A stretch of 36,470 bases of DNA from Pseudogulbenkiania sp. (GCA_018260425.1 JAGLBD010000008.1:1-36470), one strand, 5' to 3'. Shown: positions 8,259 through 18,228, numbered from the stretch's first letter. Notes: generated from the sequence alone by a model not told the origin. Translations and numbers: made by a program.

Positions 8259-9434
8259 ATGAAACAACTCGGTATAGCCGTTCTCGGCGCAACCGGCAGC
8301 ATCGGCGTGAATACGCTGGATGTTTTGGCGCGTCACCCCGAAGCATGGCGCGTGGAAGCTCTCAGTGGTTTCTCGCGCATCGATAAACTGTATGAACAGT
8401 GCCTGCAACACCGTCCCCGCCATGTGGTTACCGGCAGCGAAGCGTCGGCCGAGGACTTGAGCCGTCGTCTGGCCGAAGCGGGCCTCGACTGCACCGTCAC
8501 GTATGGCGAAGAAGCGCTATGCAGGATTGCTGCCTTGCCCGCGGTCGATGCCGTCATGGCCGCCATTGTCGGTGCCGCCGGATTGCCGTCGGCGCTGGCT
8601 GCCGCGCGGGCCGGCAAGCGGTTGCTGCTGGCGAATAAAGAGTCGCTGGTGGTCGCCGGACGCTTGTTCATGAACGCGGTCCGCGAGGGCGGGGCGACCC
8701 TGCTGCCGGTCGATAGCGAACATAACGCCATTTTCCAGTCCTTGCCGCATGACTACACCGGGGATCTGGATCGTTCCGGCATCAACAAAATCATCCTGAC
8801 CGCCTCGGGCGGCCCGTTTCGCACCTTGCCGGCCGACAAACTGTCGGCGGTCACCGTGGAAGAAGCCTGCCGCCATCCCAACTGGAGCATGGGGCGCAAG
8901 ATTTCCGTCGACTCCGCCACCTTGATGAACAAGGGGCTGGAGGTGATCGAGGCCCATTGGTTGTTTAATGCGCCACCCGCGCGCATTGATGTGCTGGTGC
9001 ACCCGCAGAGCGTGATCCATTCCATGGTGCAATACCGCGATGGCTCGGTGATTGCGCAACTGGGTTCGCCGGACATGCGTACCCCGATCGCCAATGCTCT
9101 GGCGTGGCCGTCGCGTATCGATGCCGGGGTGGCCGACCTCGACTTTACCCGTTTGTCCGGCCTGACCTTCGAAGCGCCGGACATGACACGTTTTCCGTGT
9201 CTGTCACTGGCCTTTGCCGCGCTGGAGTCGGGCGGGGATGCCTCTGCCGTGCTCAATGCGGCGAATGAAATCGCGGTGGCGGCCTTCCTGGAGCGCCGCA
9301 TCCGCTTTACGGATATCCCGGTTCTGGTGGAAGATGCGTTGTCGCGCATCGATTTGTCTGCCAGTGCTTCGCTTGCGGCATTGCTGGACAAGGATGCCGA
9401 AACCCGACGTTACACTTCTACACGGATTGCCTGA
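8259..9434 (+). CDS. dxr: 1-deoxy-D-xylulose 5-phosphate reductoisomerase
   Basis: A 391-residue NADPH- and metal-dependent enzyme that turns DXP into 2-C-methyl-erythritol 4-phosphate, the committed step of the MEP isoprenoid pathway. The dinucleotide loop is [17 protein letters not shown]. The metal/substrate motifs are [28 protein letters not shown] (aspartate and glutamate ligands), TASGGPF and [20 protein letters not shown], with the third acidic ligand in [11 protein letters not shown]. It supplies precursors for its neighbour uppS. GAGCGG precedes the ATG. Stop and rseP start are two bases apart. Confidence 0.97.
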   Translation: MKQLGIAVLGATGSIGVNTLDVLARHPEAWRVEALSGFSRIDKLYEQCLQHRPRHVVTGSEASAEDLSRRLAEAGLDCTVTYGEEALCRIAALPAVDAVMAAIVGAAGLPSALAAARAGKRLLLANKESLVVAGRLFMNAVREGGATLLPVDSEHNAIFQSLPHDYTGDLDRSGINKIILTASGGPFRTLPADKLSAVTVEEACRHPNWSMGRKISVDSATLMNKGLEVIEAHWLFNAPPARIDVLVHPQSVIHSMVQYRDGSVIAQLGSPDMRTPIANALAWPSRIDAGVADLDFTRLSGLTFEAPDMTRFPCLSLAFAALESGGDASAVLNAANEIAVAAFLERRIRFTDIPVLVEDALSRIDLSASASLAALLDKDAETRRYTSTRIA

Positions 9435-9436
9435 CC

Positions 9437-10783
9437 ATGTTGACCCTGCTTGCCTTTCTTCTGGCAATCGGCGTCCTTGTCACCATTCACGAGCTGGGCC
9501 ACTTTGTGGTCGCCCGGCTGTGCGGTGTCAAGGTGCTGCGCTTCTCCCTCGGCTTCGGATCCCCGTTGCTGTCCCGTCGCATCGGCGAAACCGAATGGGT
9601 TATCTGCCCCGTCCCGCTGGGCGGGTATGTGCGCATGCTGGACGAACGGGAAGGGCAAGTCGCGACCGAAGACTTGCCGCGCGCCTTCAATCGCCAGCCG
9701 GTACTCAAGCGCATGGCCATCGTGGTGGCCGGTCCGCTGGCCAACCTGTTGCTCGCCGTGTTGCTCTATTGGGTGGTGGTGGCGCAGGGTGTAACAGATA
9801 TTCGCCCGACCATCGGCACCGTGATCGCCGAAAGTCCGGCCGCACAAGCCGGCTTCCGCGAGGGTGACCGGATCACCGCCGTGGGCGCTACCCCGGTACG
9901 CAACTGGCAAGAGCTACGCGTTGCGATGGCCGAGCAGCTGGGTACCTTGAGTACTCCGGTACGCTTCGAGGTGAAAGACGCGGCCGGTACTGCTGCCGTA
10001 CGGGTGCTGGACACCCCGAAACTGGCCGCACGGTTTTCAGCTGAACTGGCCTCTGGCACTATCGGTATTGCCCCCATGAAACTGCTGCCGGTTATCGGCG
10101 CGGTCGAAGCCCAGGGCGCGGCTGCCACGGCCGGACTGCGCGTCGGTGACCGTCTGCTGGCGCTGGATGGCAAGCCGGTGGCTAATTGGGCCGGCTGGGT
10201 AGAGATCATTCGCAATAGTCCCGGCAAGGCATTGACCGTTACGGTTCGCCGCGACGGCGCTAACCGCGACGTGGTGGTGCGCCCGACCAGCGTGGCCGGC
10301 GAGTTTGGCTTTGTGGGGAAAGTCGGCGTTGCGCCGCAGCAGGATGAGGCCTGGATGCGCTCCCTGAGTTATACCCATCATTACAGTTTTGCTGCCGCAG
10401 GCGGCGAAGCCGTTGAAAAAACCCTCGATACGGCGTGGATGAGCCTGCGTTTTCTGGGGCGCATGTTGATTGGTCAGGCATCTCTCGATAATCTGTCGGG
10501 GCCGTTGACCATTGCTGCTGTTGCCGGACAGACCGCGCGTCAGGGTTGGATCACCTATCTGGAGTTCATGGCATTGATCAGCATCAGCATCGGCGTACTC
10601 AACTTGTTGCCGATACCCGTGTTGGATGGTGGTCACTTAATGTATTATACGGCGGAGCTGATCAAGGGGAGGCCCCTGAGTGAGCGTGTCCAGCTCATGG
10701 GGCAAAAAATCGGCTTTGCACTTCTGGCATCACTAATGGCGTTTGCTTTGCTGAACGATATCAGCCGCCTTTTTGGGGGTTAA
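9437..10783 (+). CDS. rseP: Site-2 intramembrane zinc protease RseP
   Basis: A 448-residue membrane metalloprotease that cleaves anti-sigma factor and signal-peptide remnants within the inner membrane during the envelope-stress response. The zinc motif HELGH is at residues 18-22 in the first membrane helix, and the second metal motif LLPIPVLDGGHLMYY is in the C-terminal helix. Two PDZ domains lie between (AAQAGFREGDRI around residues 135-146 and AATAGLRVGDRLLAL around 228-242). The length matches E. coli RseP (450). It lies directly before bamA, the usual context. Confidence 0.96.
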   Translation: MLTLLAFLLAIGVLVTIHELGHFVVARLCGVKVLRFSLGFGSPLLSRRIGETEWVICPVPLGGYVRMLDEREGQVATEDLPRAFNRQPVLKRMAIVVAGPLANLLLAVLLYWVVVAQGVTDIRPTIGTVIAESPAAQAGFREGDRITAVGATPVRNWQELRVAMAEQLGTLSTPVRFEVKDAAGTAAVRVLDTPKLAARFSAELASGTIGIAPMKLLPVIGAVEAQGAAATAGLRVGDRLLALDGKPVANWAGWVEIIRNSPGKALTVTVRRDGANRDVVVRPTSVAGEFGFVGKVGVAPQQDEAWMRSLSYTHHYSFAAAGGEAVEKTLDTAWMSLRFLGRMLIGQASLDNLSGPLTIAAVAGQTARQGWITYLEFMALISISIGVLNLLPIPVLDGGHLMYYTAELIKGRPLSERVQLMGQKIGFALLASLMAFALLNDISRLFGG

Positions 10784-10792
10784 AACAAACCT

Positions 10793-13099
10793 ATGAAATT
10801 GAAACTCGTTGCGGCGGCCGTGCTTGGTCTGTCCACTGCGTCGGCATCCTGGGCACTTAGCCCGTTTGTCATCAAGGATATCCGTGTAGAAGGCCTGCAG
10901 CGTACCGAAGCCGGTACGGTGTTCAATTACCTTCCGATCAAGGTCGGCGATACCTTCAATGATGACAAGGCGGCGCAAGCCATCAAGTCTCTTTACGCCA
11001 CTGGTTTTTTCAATGACGTCCGCGTTGAAGTCCGTGACAATGTAGTCATCGTCGGCGTCGCAGAGCGCCCGGTGATTGCCCAGCTCACTATCAACGGGGC
11101 TCGTGAATTCGACAAAGATCAGCTCAAGAAAACCCTGAAGGAAAATGGCCTGGGTGAATCCCGCATTTTCGATCAGGGCCTGCTGGACGGTGCGGTACAG
11201 GAATTGAAGCGCCAGTACTACTCCCGAGGCAAATACTCGGTCGAGATCACCGCGAACACCACCAAGCTGGAACGCAACCGGATTGCCGTGACGCTGGATA
11301 TCTCCGAAGGCGTGACCGCCAAGATCAAGGAAATCCGTGTGGTCGGCGCCAAGGCGTATTCCCGCTCCGACCTGCTGGACCAGTTTTCCCTGACCACCGG
11401 CGGCTGGATGTCGTGGATCACCAAGGACGACCAGTACTCCAAGCAGAAGCTGACCGGTGATCTGGAAAAACTGCGTGCCTGGTACCAGAATCAGGGCTAT
11501 CTGGAATTCAATATCGATTCCACGCAGGTGTCCATCAGTGCCGACCGCGAGCAGATGTACCTGATCATCAATGTGCATGAAGGTGCCCGTTTCACCGTGG
11601 GTGACCTCAAGCTGGCCGGTGATCTGAAGGTGCCGGAAGCCGATTTGCGCAAACTGCTGCAGGTCAAGACCGGAGACGTCTTCAGCCGGGAAAAGATCAA
11701 TGACACCGTCACCGCCATCAACGAGCGGCTCGGTCAGGAAGGTTATGCCTTTGCCAACGTCAACGTGATCCCCGATATCGACCGCAGCAAGAATGTGGCC
11801 GGCTTTACCTTCTATGTCGACCCGGGTCGCAAGACCTATGTTCGCCACATCACCATCGTCGGCAACACCAAGACCCGTGACGAGGTGGTTCGTCGTGAAC
11901 TGCGCCAGCTGGAAGGCGCCTACTACAACGGCAAGAGCATCAAGCGCAGCAAGGAGCGTGTCGAACTGTTGGGTTACTTCGATGATGTCAATATCGAGAC
12001 CCCGGCGGTCGCCGATTCGCCTGACCAGGTCGACATGAACGTCAACCTGAAAGAACGCTCCACCGGGTCGGTCAACGCCGGTCTGGGCTACGCCCAGGGT
12101 GATGGTCTGCAATTGACGGCCAGTATTTCCCAATCGAACATCTTCGGTTCGGGCAAGGCCTTGAGCGTGAGCGTCTCCAACAGCAAGGTCAACAAGGTTG
12201 CCCAGGTGCAGTTCACCGATCCGTACTTTACCCCGGATGGTGTCAGCCTCGGTTACAACCTCTACCATCGCAGCTATACCCCGGACAGCATCAATCTGTC
12301 GGCCTACCAGACCAAGAGCGATGGCGTGTCGGTGAATATGGGTGTGCCGGTGACCGAGTATGACCGCATCAACTACGGTCTGGGCTTCGATCAAACCAAG
12401 ATCACCACTTTTACCAGCAGCCCGCAGCAATACCTTGATTACGTCAAAAAGTACGGCAACAAGAACCATACTGTCAGTGCGTCGGTAGGCTGGGGCCGGG
12501 ATACCCGCGACAGCGCCTTGTGGCCGACGCGTGGTTACAGCGTGTCCGCTTCGCTGGATGGCGGTCTGCCCGGCGGTACCGTACAGTTCTATCGCCTGTC
12601 GCATAACCAGCAGTGGTTCTTCCCGCTGAGCAAAACCTTTACCTTCGCGCTGAACGGCGAGGTAGGTTTTGTGAATGGCTACGGCAAGACCCCGACGGTG
12701 CCGTTCTTCCAGAACTACTATCTGGGCGGTATCGGCTCGGTTCGCGGCTATCAAAGCAATACCATGGGTGCCGTGGACATCAATGGCGACGCGCTGGGGG
12801 GAACCCGCAAGTTTGTCTTCAACGCCGAGGTGCTGTTCCCGTTCCCGGGGATGAAGGATAACAAGTCGGTGCGTTTGTCGGCGTTCTTCGACTCCGGTTC
12901 GGTATGGGGCAATTCGACCAGTAGCTCGCTCTATCCTGACCGCAGCTCGCTCAGCAACAACCTGCGCTACTCGGTGGGGGGCGCCTTGACCTGGTTGTCG
13001 CCGATGGGTCCGTTGAAATTCAGCTATGCCTTGCCTCTCAAGAAGAAGGAAGGCGACAAGCTCGAACGCTTCCAGTTCACCGTGGGTGCGGCGTTCTAA
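10793..13099 (+). CDS. bamA: Outer-membrane assembly factor BamA
   Basis: A 768-residue Omp85 protein, the core of the BAM complex that folds beta-barrels into the outer membrane. There is a signal peptide ending at ASASWA (residue about 21), then five POTRA domains (about 22-420) beginning with FVIKDIRVEGLQRTEAGTVF, and a C-terminal 16-strand barrel. The barrel carries the conserved loop-6 segment GGIGSVRGYQSN (VRGF/Y motif) and ends in phenylalanine (QFTVGAAF), the outer-membrane targeting signal. No strong Shine-Dalgarno sequence precedes the ATG, nine bases after rseP, so coupling to rseP is likely. Confidence 0.97.
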   Translation: MKLKLVAAAVLGLSTASASWALSPFVIKDIRVEGLQRTEAGTVFNYLPIKVGDTFNDDKAAQAIKSLYATGFFNDVRVEVRDNVVIVGVAERPVIAQLTINGAREFDKDQLKKTLKENGLGESRIFDQGLLDGAVQELKRQYYSRGKYSVEITANTTKLERNRIAVTLDISEGVTAKIKEIRVVGAKAYSRSDLLDQFSLTTGGWMSWITKDDQYSKQKLTGDLEKLRAWYQNQGYLEFNIDSTQVSISADREQMYLIINVHEGARFTVGDLKLAGDLKVPEADLRKLLQVKTGDVFSREKINDTVTAINERLGQEGYAFANVNVIPDIDRSKNVAGFTFYVDPGRKTYVRHITIVGNTKTRDEVVRRELRQLEGAYYNGKSIKRSKERVELLGYFDDVNIETPAVADSPDQVDMNVNLKERSTGSVNAGLGYAQGDGLQLTASISQSNIFGSGKALSVSVSNSKVNKVAQVQFTDPYFTPDGVSLGYNLYHRSYTPDSINLSAYQTKSDGVSVNMGVPVTEYDRINYGLGFDQTKITTFTSSPQQYLDYVKKYGNKNHTVSASVGWGRDTRDSALWPTRGYSVSASLDGGLPGGTVQFYRLSHNQQWFFPLSKTFTFALNGEVGFVNGYGKTPTVPFFQNYYLGGIGSVRGYQSNTMGAVDINGDALGGTRKFVFNAEVLFPFPGMKDNKSVRLSAFFDSGSVWGNSTSSSLYPDRSSLSNNLRYSVGGALTWLSPMGPLKFSYALPLKKKEGDKLERFQFTVGAAF

Positions 13100-13119
13100 G
13101 ACAGAAACAGGGGTAGCTC

Positions 13120-13611
13120 ATGCAGTTGAAAAAGCTTTGTCTGGCCGCGCTTGCCGGCCTGCTGGTCTGGACCTCGGCCCCGGCCGCGGATTTCAAGTTC
13201 GGTTATGTCGATACCGAACGGGTTACCCGTGAAGGCGCGCCGTTCATCACGATCCTGAAAAAGCTCGACAAGGAATTCGCTACCCGGCGCGCCGAGATCG
13301 ACCGCATCGAGAAACGTGGCAAGGAGTTGCAAAACACTCTGGCCCGCACGGATCTCGCTGCGGCCGACCGCAAGAGCTACGAGCGCGAGCTGGATGCGCT
13401 TGACCGCGATTACCGTGCCAAGCGTAGTGAACTCTTCGAAGACTATAATCAGCGTCGCAACGAGGAGTTCACCTCGATCCTCGAACGGGCCAATCGCATC
13501 GTCAAACAAATTGCCCAACGCGAACAGTACGACCTGATCCTGCAGGATGCCGTGTATGCCAATTCACGATTTGACTTGACCGGCAAAGTGCTCAAGGAAC
13601 TGGAAAAGTAA
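13120..13611 (+). CDS. skp: Periplasmic chaperone Skp (OmpH)
   Basis: A 163-residue Skp/OmpH chaperone that holds unfolded outer-membrane proteins on the way to BamA. The signal peptide is MQLKKLCLAALAGLLVWTSAPAA-like (cut near residue 23), and the mature protein starts with FKFGYVDTERV. The centre is a long charged coiled coil (about residues 45-130) rich in Arg, Glu and Asp, the tentacles of the jellyfish-like trimer. The C-terminal LILQDAVYANSRFDLTGKVL strand closes the body domain. AGGGG lies before the ATG. bamA ends 20 bases upstream. Confidence 0.95.
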   Translation: MQLKKLCLAALAGLLVWTSAPAADFKFGYVDTERVTREGAPFITILKKLDKEFATRRAEIDRIEKRGKELQNTLARTDLAAADRKSYERELDALDRDYRAKRSELFEDYNQRRNEEFTSILERANRIVKQIAQREQYDLILQDAVYANSRFDLTGKVLKELEK

Positions 13612-13632
13612 CCCACTATTTTTATCGGGAGG

Positions 13633-13661
13633 AAGCCGACCGGTGGTCGGCTTTGGTTTTT
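13633..13661 (+). terminator. Terminator-like hairpin abutting the lpxD start
   Basis: AAGCCGACC (13633-13641) and GGTCGGCTT (13645-13653) form a perfect nine-pair stem with a GGT loop, followed by TGG and five T residues ending at 13661, one base before the lpxD ATG. A strong Shine-Dalgarno GGGAGGA (13627-13633) sits at the 5' foot of the stem. The hairpin may both attenuate transcription and bring this site to working distance. Confidence 0.8.
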
Positions 13662-13662
13662 A

Positions 13663-14712
13663 ATGTCCTACATGCTTTCCGAGATTGTTGCGCGCCTTGG
13701 CGGTGAAATGCGTGGCACAGACCTGCGCATTGAACGCATTGCGCCGCTGGAGACTGCCGGCGCTGACGAACTGTCGTTTCTGGCCAATCCTAAATACCGC
13801 CGCCAGCTGGATGGCTCGCAAGCCGGTGCCGTGATCGTGACCCCGGCCATGGCCGGTGAGTTGGACGGGGGCCGTCCGCTGATCGTAGCAAACGACCCCT
13901 ATCTTTACTTCGCCCGGGTGGCGACCTTGTACCATCCGGTCGCTGCGCCGCAAGGTGGCATCCACGCCATGGCCGTGGTGGGCGAGGGCGCACGCATCGC
14001 ACCGTCCAGCGAACTTCGCGAGCATGTCAGCATTGGCCGCAATGTCGTGATCGGTGAGCGCTGCAAGCTCTATCCCGGTGTAGTCGTCGGTGATAATGTG
14101 GTGCTGGGTGATGAGGTGACTCTCCATCCCAATGTCACGATTTATCACGGTTGCCAACTGGGCAACCGGGTGGCTGTCCACTCCGGCAGCGTGATCGGTG
14201 CGGATGGATTCGGCCTGGCCTGGGCCAGTGATCACTGGTTCAAGATCCCGCAAACCGGCCGGGTAATCATCGAAGACGATGTCGAGGTCGGTGCGAATAC
14301 CACCATCGACCGTGGCGCGATGGCGGATACGGTGATCCGGCGCGGCGCCAAGATTGATAATCTGGTGCAGATCGCCCATAACGTGCAGATCGGCGAACAC
14401 AGCGCCATTGCCGGCTGTGTCGGCATTGCCGGCAGCACCCAGATTGGTGCTTACTGCACGGTGGGTGGCGCGGCCATGTTTGTCGGCCATATCACCGTTG
14501 CCGACAAAACCCATATCGGTGGCGGCACCCTGGTATCGAAATCGATCAAGACGGCGGGCACCTATGCCTCGTCCTACCCGATGTCGACCATGAAGGACTG
14601 GATGTCCAATGCCGTCCATTTGCGTCACCTGGATGATTTGGTCAAACGGGTCAAGACGATGGAGCGTGAGCTCAAAGTACAGAAAAACAGAGAGGATGAT
14701 AATAATGAGTGA
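13663..14712 (+). CDS. lpxD: UDP-3-O-acylglucosamine N-acyltransferase
   Basis: A 349-residue LpxD, which N-acylates UDP-3-O-acyl-glucosamine in lipid A synthesis. It has an N-terminal uridine-binding domain ([14 protein letters not shown]), then a left-handed beta-helix of hexapeptide repeats (about residues 100-310) with the catalytic histidine in [16 protein letters not shown], and a C-terminal helix ([18 protein letters not shown]). The length is typical. The ATG at 13663 has no Shine-Dalgarno in the usual window; a strong one lies 30 bases upstream across a hairpin. The alternative ATG at 13672 also lacks one. The end overlaps fabZ by eight bases. Confidence 0.96.
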   Translation: MSYMLSEIVARLGGEMRGTDLRIERIAPLETAGADELSFLANPKYRRQLDGSQAGAVIVTPAMAGELDGGRPLIVANDPYLYFARVATLYHPVAAPQGGIHAMAVVGEGARIAPSSELREHVSIGRNVVIGERCKLYPGVVVGDNVVLGDEVTLHPNVTIYHGCQLGNRVAVHSGSVIGADGFGLAWASDHWFKIPQTGRVIIEDDVEVGANTTIDRGAMADTVIRRGAKIDNLVQIAHNVQIGEHSAIAGCVGIAGSTQIGAYCTVGGAAMFVGHITVADKTHIGGGTLVSKSIKTAGTYASSYPMSTMKDWMSNAVHLRHLDDLVKRVKTMERELKVQKNREDDNNE

Positions 14713-15157
14713 GTCCGCGGTATCTATCGACGTGCGCGAAATCATGCGCCACTTACCCCACCGTTACCCCTTCCTGCTCGTCGACCGTGTGGTCGAATTC
14801 GAAGCAGACAAGCGTATTCGTGCCATCAAGAACGTGACGATCAACGAACCGTTCTTTCAAGGACACTTCGAGAACTATCCGGTCATGCCGGGTGTGCTGA
14901 TCATCGAAGCGTTGGCTCAGGCTGCCGGGATCCTGTCGATCCGCAGCAAGGGCGACCGTCCGGACAATGAAATGTATTTTCTGGTTGGCATCGACAATGC
15001 CCGCTTCAAGCGTCAAGTCGTGCCGGGCGACCAGCTGGTGCTGGAAGTCGAAGAAACCAGCAGCAAGCGCGGCATCGCCAAGTATGTTGCCCGTGCGCTG
15101 GTTGACGGCCAGGTGGCATGCCAGGCAGAAATCATGTGTGCCAAGCGCGAGGTGTAA
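14705..15157 (+). CDS. fabZ: 3-hydroxyacyl-ACP dehydratase FabZ
   Basis: A 150-residue hot-dog-fold dehydratase that removes water from 3-hydroxyacyl-ACP, competing with LpxA for the same 3-hydroxyacyl chains. Catalytic histidine and glutamate are in [20 protein letters not shown], and the N-terminal [17 protein letters not shown] is intact. The ATG at 14705 has AGAGGA at the right distance; a nearby in-frame ATG at 14696 lies too close to that site. The start lies inside the lpxD end, so the two are translationally coupled. Confidence 0.97.
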   Translation: MSESAVSIDVREIMRHLPHRYPFLLVDRVVEFEADKRIRAIKNVTINEPFFQGHFENYPVMPGVLIIEALAQAAGILSIRSKGDRPDNEMYFLVGIDNARFKRQVVPGDQLVLEVEETSSKRGIAKYVARALVDGQVACQAEIMCAKREV

Positions 15158-15159
15158 CC

Positions 15160-15933
15160 ATGGCGATTCACTCCACGGCTATCGTTGATCCACGTGCACG
15201 CATTGCCGACGACGTGGAAATCGGGGCGTACAGTATTGTCGGACCCGATGTGGAAATCGGCAGTGGTACCTGGGTGGGGCCGCATGTCGTGATCGAAGGG
15301 CACACCACCATCGGCCGCAACAACCGGATTTTTCAGTTCTGCTCGCTGGGCGCCGTACCGCAGGATAAAAAGTACGCCGGTCAGCCGACCCGTCTGGAAA
15401 TCGGTGACAACAACACCATTCGCGAATTCTGCACCTTCAACATCGGTACGGCGGAAGACGCCGGTGTGACGCGTCTCGGCAATGACAACTGGGTCATGGC
15501 CTATGTGCACATCGCGCATGATTGCCAAGTCGGCAACCATACCATCCTGGCCAATAACGCCACCCTGGCCGGCCATGTGGCACTGGGTGACTGGGTCATT
15601 CTGGGGGGGTTCACCAGCGTGCATCAATTTGCGGTGATCGGCGAACATGCCATGACCGCCTTTGCCAGTGCCGTTGCCCAGGACGTGCCGCCGTTTATCA
15701 TGGCCGCCGGCAATCGCGCCGTTCCCTCCGGTATCAACAGCGAAGGCCTGAAGCGCCGCGGGTTTAGCCCGGAAGCGATCAAGGCTATTCGGAATGCATA
15801 CAAGGTGTTGTACAGACAGGGAATGGCGTATGATGAGGCCAAGGCTCACATTGCCGCCGAAGCCTCGAGACATCCCGAACTCGAGCCCTTTGTTCGCTTC
15901 TTTGCACAGTCCGAGCGAGGCATCATTCGTTAA
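15160..15933 (+). CDS. lpxA: UDP-N-acetylglucosamine O-acyltransferase
   Basis: A 257-residue LpxA, the first enzyme of lipid A synthesis, transferring a 3-hydroxyacyl chain from ACP to UDP-GlcNAc. It has an N-terminal left-handed beta-helix of hexapeptide repeats from residue 1 to about 185, the catalytic histidine within [15 protein letters not shown], and a C-terminal helical domain ([21 protein letters not shown]). The start at 15160, two bases after the fabZ stop, gives the family's usual [13 protein letters not shown] opening and has GAGGT upstream. lpxB follows after three bases. Confidence 0.97.
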   Translation: MAIHSTAIVDPRARIADDVEIGAYSIVGPDVEIGSGTWVGPHVVIEGHTTIGRNNRIFQFCSLGAVPQDKKYAGQPTRLEIGDNNTIREFCTFNIGTAEDAGVTRLGNDNWVMAYVHIAHDCQVGNHTILANNATLAGHVALGDWVILGGFTSVHQFAVIGEHAMTAFASAVAQDVPPFIMAAGNRAVPSGINSEGLKRRGFSPEAIKAIRNAYKVLYRQGMAYDEAKAHIAAEASRHPELEPFVRFFAQSERGIIR

Positions 15934-15936
15934 ACC

Positions 15937-17106
15937 ATGACAGACAAGCTCTTGTTTGCCAATTCTTCCGGGCTGAAGATCGCCATGGTCGCCGGCGAGG
16001 CGTCCGGCGATCTTCTCGGCGCGCATCTGATGGATGCGTTGCTGGCACGTAACCCGACCCTGCAATTTGCCGGAATCGGCGGGCCGCGGATGACCGCCCG
16101 CGGGTTCAATACCTTCGTCCCCCAGGAAAAGCTGGCCGTGCGCGGTCTGGCCGAAGTGGTCAGGCATTTACCGGAACTGATCGGTATTCGCCGCGCCCTT
16201 CGTGCCCAGCTGATCGATGAAAAGCCGGATATCTTCATTGGTATCGATGCGCCGGATTTCAATCTGAATCTGGAAATGTCGCTGAAGTCGGCGGGTATTC
16301 CGACGGTGCACTATGTGAGCCCTTCGGTCTGGGCGTGGCGTCCCGAGCGTGTCAATCGTATCGGGGAAAGTGTCAGCCACATGCTCTGCCTGTTCCCGAT
16401 GGAGCCGCCACTCTATGCTCGCGCCGGGGTGCCGGTCACCTTTGTCGGACATCCGCTGGCCAGCGAGTTGCCGCTGGACCCGGACAAGCACGCCATGCGC
16501 GAACAACTCGGCCTGCCGCTGGCAGCACCGACTTTCGCCTTGCTGCCCGGCAGCCGCAAGAGTGAGCTCGACTATATGGGCCCGCTGGTGATCGAGACGG
16601 CCAAGCGTTTGCTGGAGAAGTTTCCCGACGCGCAGTTTCTCGTGCCCTTGGCGACCCGCCAGACGCTAGAGCAATTCGAACGTTTGCTGACAACTCACAA
16701 AGCGTGGGAGTTGCCGCTGCGCAAGTTGTTCGGTCATGCCCAGATGGCCATGATCGCCAGCGACGTGGTGCTGGTCACCAGTGGTACGGCGACGCTGGAA
16801 GTGGCACTGTCCAAACGACCGATGGTGATTAGCTACAAGTTGTCGGCGTTGACTTACCAGTGGGTCAAACGCAAGATCCGCTTGCCCTATGTGGGACTGC
16901 CCAACGTACTGGCTGGCCGCAAGGTAGTACCGGAGTTGCTGCAAAAAGATGCCACCCCGGAAAAGCTGGCCGACGAGATCGAGCGGATTTACCACGACAA
17001 GGACTACCAGAAAGAGCTGGCGGAATTGTTTACCGGCATGCATCTGGCCTTGCGGCAGGATACCGCCGCTCTGGCCGCCGATGCCGTTCTCAGTATGGTG
17101 CCCTGA
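15937..17106 (+). CDS. lpxB: Lipid-A-disaccharide synthase
   Basis: A 389-residue GT19 glycosyltransferase that joins UDP-2,3-diacylglucosamine and lipid X into the lipid A disaccharide. The family motifs are in order: [19 protein letters not shown] near the N-terminus, [43 protein letters not shown] and [12 protein letters not shown], then the C-terminal [12 protein letters not shown] nucleotide-binding part. The first 8-10 residues before [13 protein letters not shown] form a small extension. The stop overlaps the rnhB start as TGATG. Confidence 0.97.
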   Translation: MTDKLLFANSSGLKIAMVAGEASGDLLGAHLMDALLARNPTLQFAGIGGPRMTARGFNTFVPQEKLAVRGLAEVVRHLPELIGIRRALRAQLIDEKPDIFIGIDAPDFNLNLEMSLKSAGIPTVHYVSPSVWAWRPERVNRIGESVSHMLCLFPMEPPLYARAGVPVTFVGHPLASELPLDPDKHAMREQLGLPLAAPTFALLPGSRKSELDYMGPLVIETAKRLLEKFPDAQFLVPLATRQTLEQFERLLTTHKAWELPLRKLFGHAQMAMIASDVVLVTSGTATLEVALSKRPMVISYKLSALTYQWVKRKIRLPYVGLPNVLAGRKVVPELLQKDATPEKLADEIERIYHDKDYQKELAELFTGMHLALRQDTAALAADAVLSMVP

Positions 17107-17690
17107 TGCTGCTATGCGGAGTGGATGAAGCCGGCCGGGGGCCGCTGGCCGGAGCGGTGTTTGCTGCGGCGGTGATTCTGGACCCGGCCCGGCCGATCGC
17201 CGGCCTGGCCGATTCCAAGGCGCTGTCCGAAGCGCGGCGCGATGCGCTGGCGCTCGAAATTCGCCAACATGCGTTGGCGTGGTGTATTGCCAGCGCCTCG
17301 GTCGACGAAATCGATAGCTTGAATATCCTCAAAGCCACCATGCTGGCCATGCGGCGTGCCTGTGAAGGGCTCTCCATCCGGCCTGACCTGATTCAGGTAG
17401 ACGGCAACCGGGTTCCACCGGGCCTGGCGGTTTCGGCCGAAGCCATTGTCAAAGGCGATGCCAAGGTCGCAGAAATTTCCGCAGCATCCATTCTGGCCAA
17501 AACCGCTCGCGATGCCGAGCTTTATCAATTGGATCTGCGTTACCCCGACTACGGGTTTGCCCGCCACAAGGGCTATCCGACCGCCGAGCATTTGGCCGCA
17601 CTGGAAAAACATGGTCCGCTGGACGTGCACCGCAAGAGCTTCGGCCCGGTCAAGCGACGGATCGAAGCCGGGCAGGGCCAGCTGTTTTGA
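17106..17690 (+). CDS. rnhB: Ribonuclease HII
   Basis: A 194-residue RNase HII, which cuts the RNA strand of RNA-DNA hybrids and removes single ribonucleotides from DNA. The first catalytic residues are in [22 protein letters not shown] (Asp and Glu of DEAGRG), the third acid in IQVDGN, and the fourth in [15 protein letters not shown]-like basic residues close the C-terminus. The start is the ATG at 17106, sharing its A with the lpxB TGA stop, so the two are coupled. Its own stop overlaps the next gene's TTG start. Confidence 0.96.
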   Translation: MLLCGVDEAGRGPLAGAVFAAAVILDPARPIAGLADSKALSEARRDALALEIRQHALAWCIASASVDEIDSLNILKATMLAMRRACEGLSIRPDLIQVDGNRVPPGLAVSAEAIVKGDAKVAEISAASILAKTARDAELYQLDLRYPDYGFARHKGYPTAEHLAALEKHGPLDVHRKSFGPVKRRIEAGQGQLF

Positions 17691-18187
17691 AACGCTGCTT
17701 CGACCCGGTGGTCGATGCGACGACGCGGGTATTGATTTTGGGAAGTTTGCCGGGGGATGCCTCGTTGGCCGCCAACGAATATTATGCGCATCCACGCAAT
17801 GCCTTCTGGCGCCTGCTCGGCGACGTGCTGGATGAACCCCTGATGGCCTTGCCGTATCCACAGCGTTTGGCGCGGCTACTGGAGCGTGGCGTCGGTCTAT
17901 GGGATGTCATTGCCAGTGCCGATCGGCAGGGCAGTCTTGACACCGCGCTGCGTGACCCGCAGCAAAACGACCTGCCGGCACTGGTGGCGGGCTTGCCGGC
18001 CCTGCGCGCCATTGCGTTCAATGGGGCAACGGCGGCACGCCACGGACAGCGCGTGCTTGGGCCGCAACGGGTCGGGGCACCGGCCAGAGTGTGCCTGCCA
18101 TCTTCCAGTCCTGCCCATGCGGCCAAGTCCTACCCGGCCAAACTGGCGGAGTGGCGCTGTCTTGCCGGGTTTCTGTCGTCGTCGTAA
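17687..18187 (+). CDS. DNA-deoxyinosine glycosylase (UDG superfamily, TTG start)
   Basis: A 166-residue member of the uracil-DNA-glycosylase superfamily that matches the hypoxanthine-DNA-glycosylase (family 6) pattern, which removes deaminated adenine. Recognisable are [26 protein letters not shown] in the N-terminal third (the GSLPG and HPRNAFW motifs), [18 protein letters not shown], and a C-terminal LPSSSPAHA motif. The start is TTG at 17687, overlapping the rnhB stop as TTGA; no in-frame ATG gives the N-terminal motif. It ends the housekeeping cluster and pairs two ribonucleotide/base-damage repair enzymes. Confidence 0.85.
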   Translation: MKRCFDPVVDATTRVLILGSLPGDASLAANEYYAHPRNAFWRLLGDVLDEPLMALPYPQRLARLLERGVGLWDVIASADRQGSLDTALRDPQQNDLPALVAGLPALRAIAFNGATAARHGQRVLGPQRVGAPARVCLPSSSPAHAAKSYPAKLAEWRCLAGFLSSS

Positions 18188-18198
18188 TGCACTTGTCG

Positions 18199-18228
18199 TT
18201 GACGGGGCAGGGCCGCACGTCCTAACAT
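18199..18228 (+). promoter_or_regulatory. Possible promoter for the ferredoxin pair
   Basis: TTGACG (18199-18204) and TAACAT (18223-18228) are 18 bases apart. They are followed by a leader with a perfect eight-base inverted repeat, GACTGCGG (18237-18244) and CCGCAGTC (18259-18266), and then GGGAGGA before the ATG at 18282. Confidence 0.45.

Noticed and set aside
6643-8346. A 567-codon minus-strand frame opposite uppS and cdsA
   Set aside because: It spans the boundary of two well-identified genes and has a His/Gln-rich composition typical of antisense reading.
10733-12754. A 673-codon open frame on the minus strand opposite bamA
   Set aside because: It is the antisense shadow of a certain gene. 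GC-rich codon use removes stops on the opposite strand; the product has no recognisable fold and no ribosome site or neighbour context.
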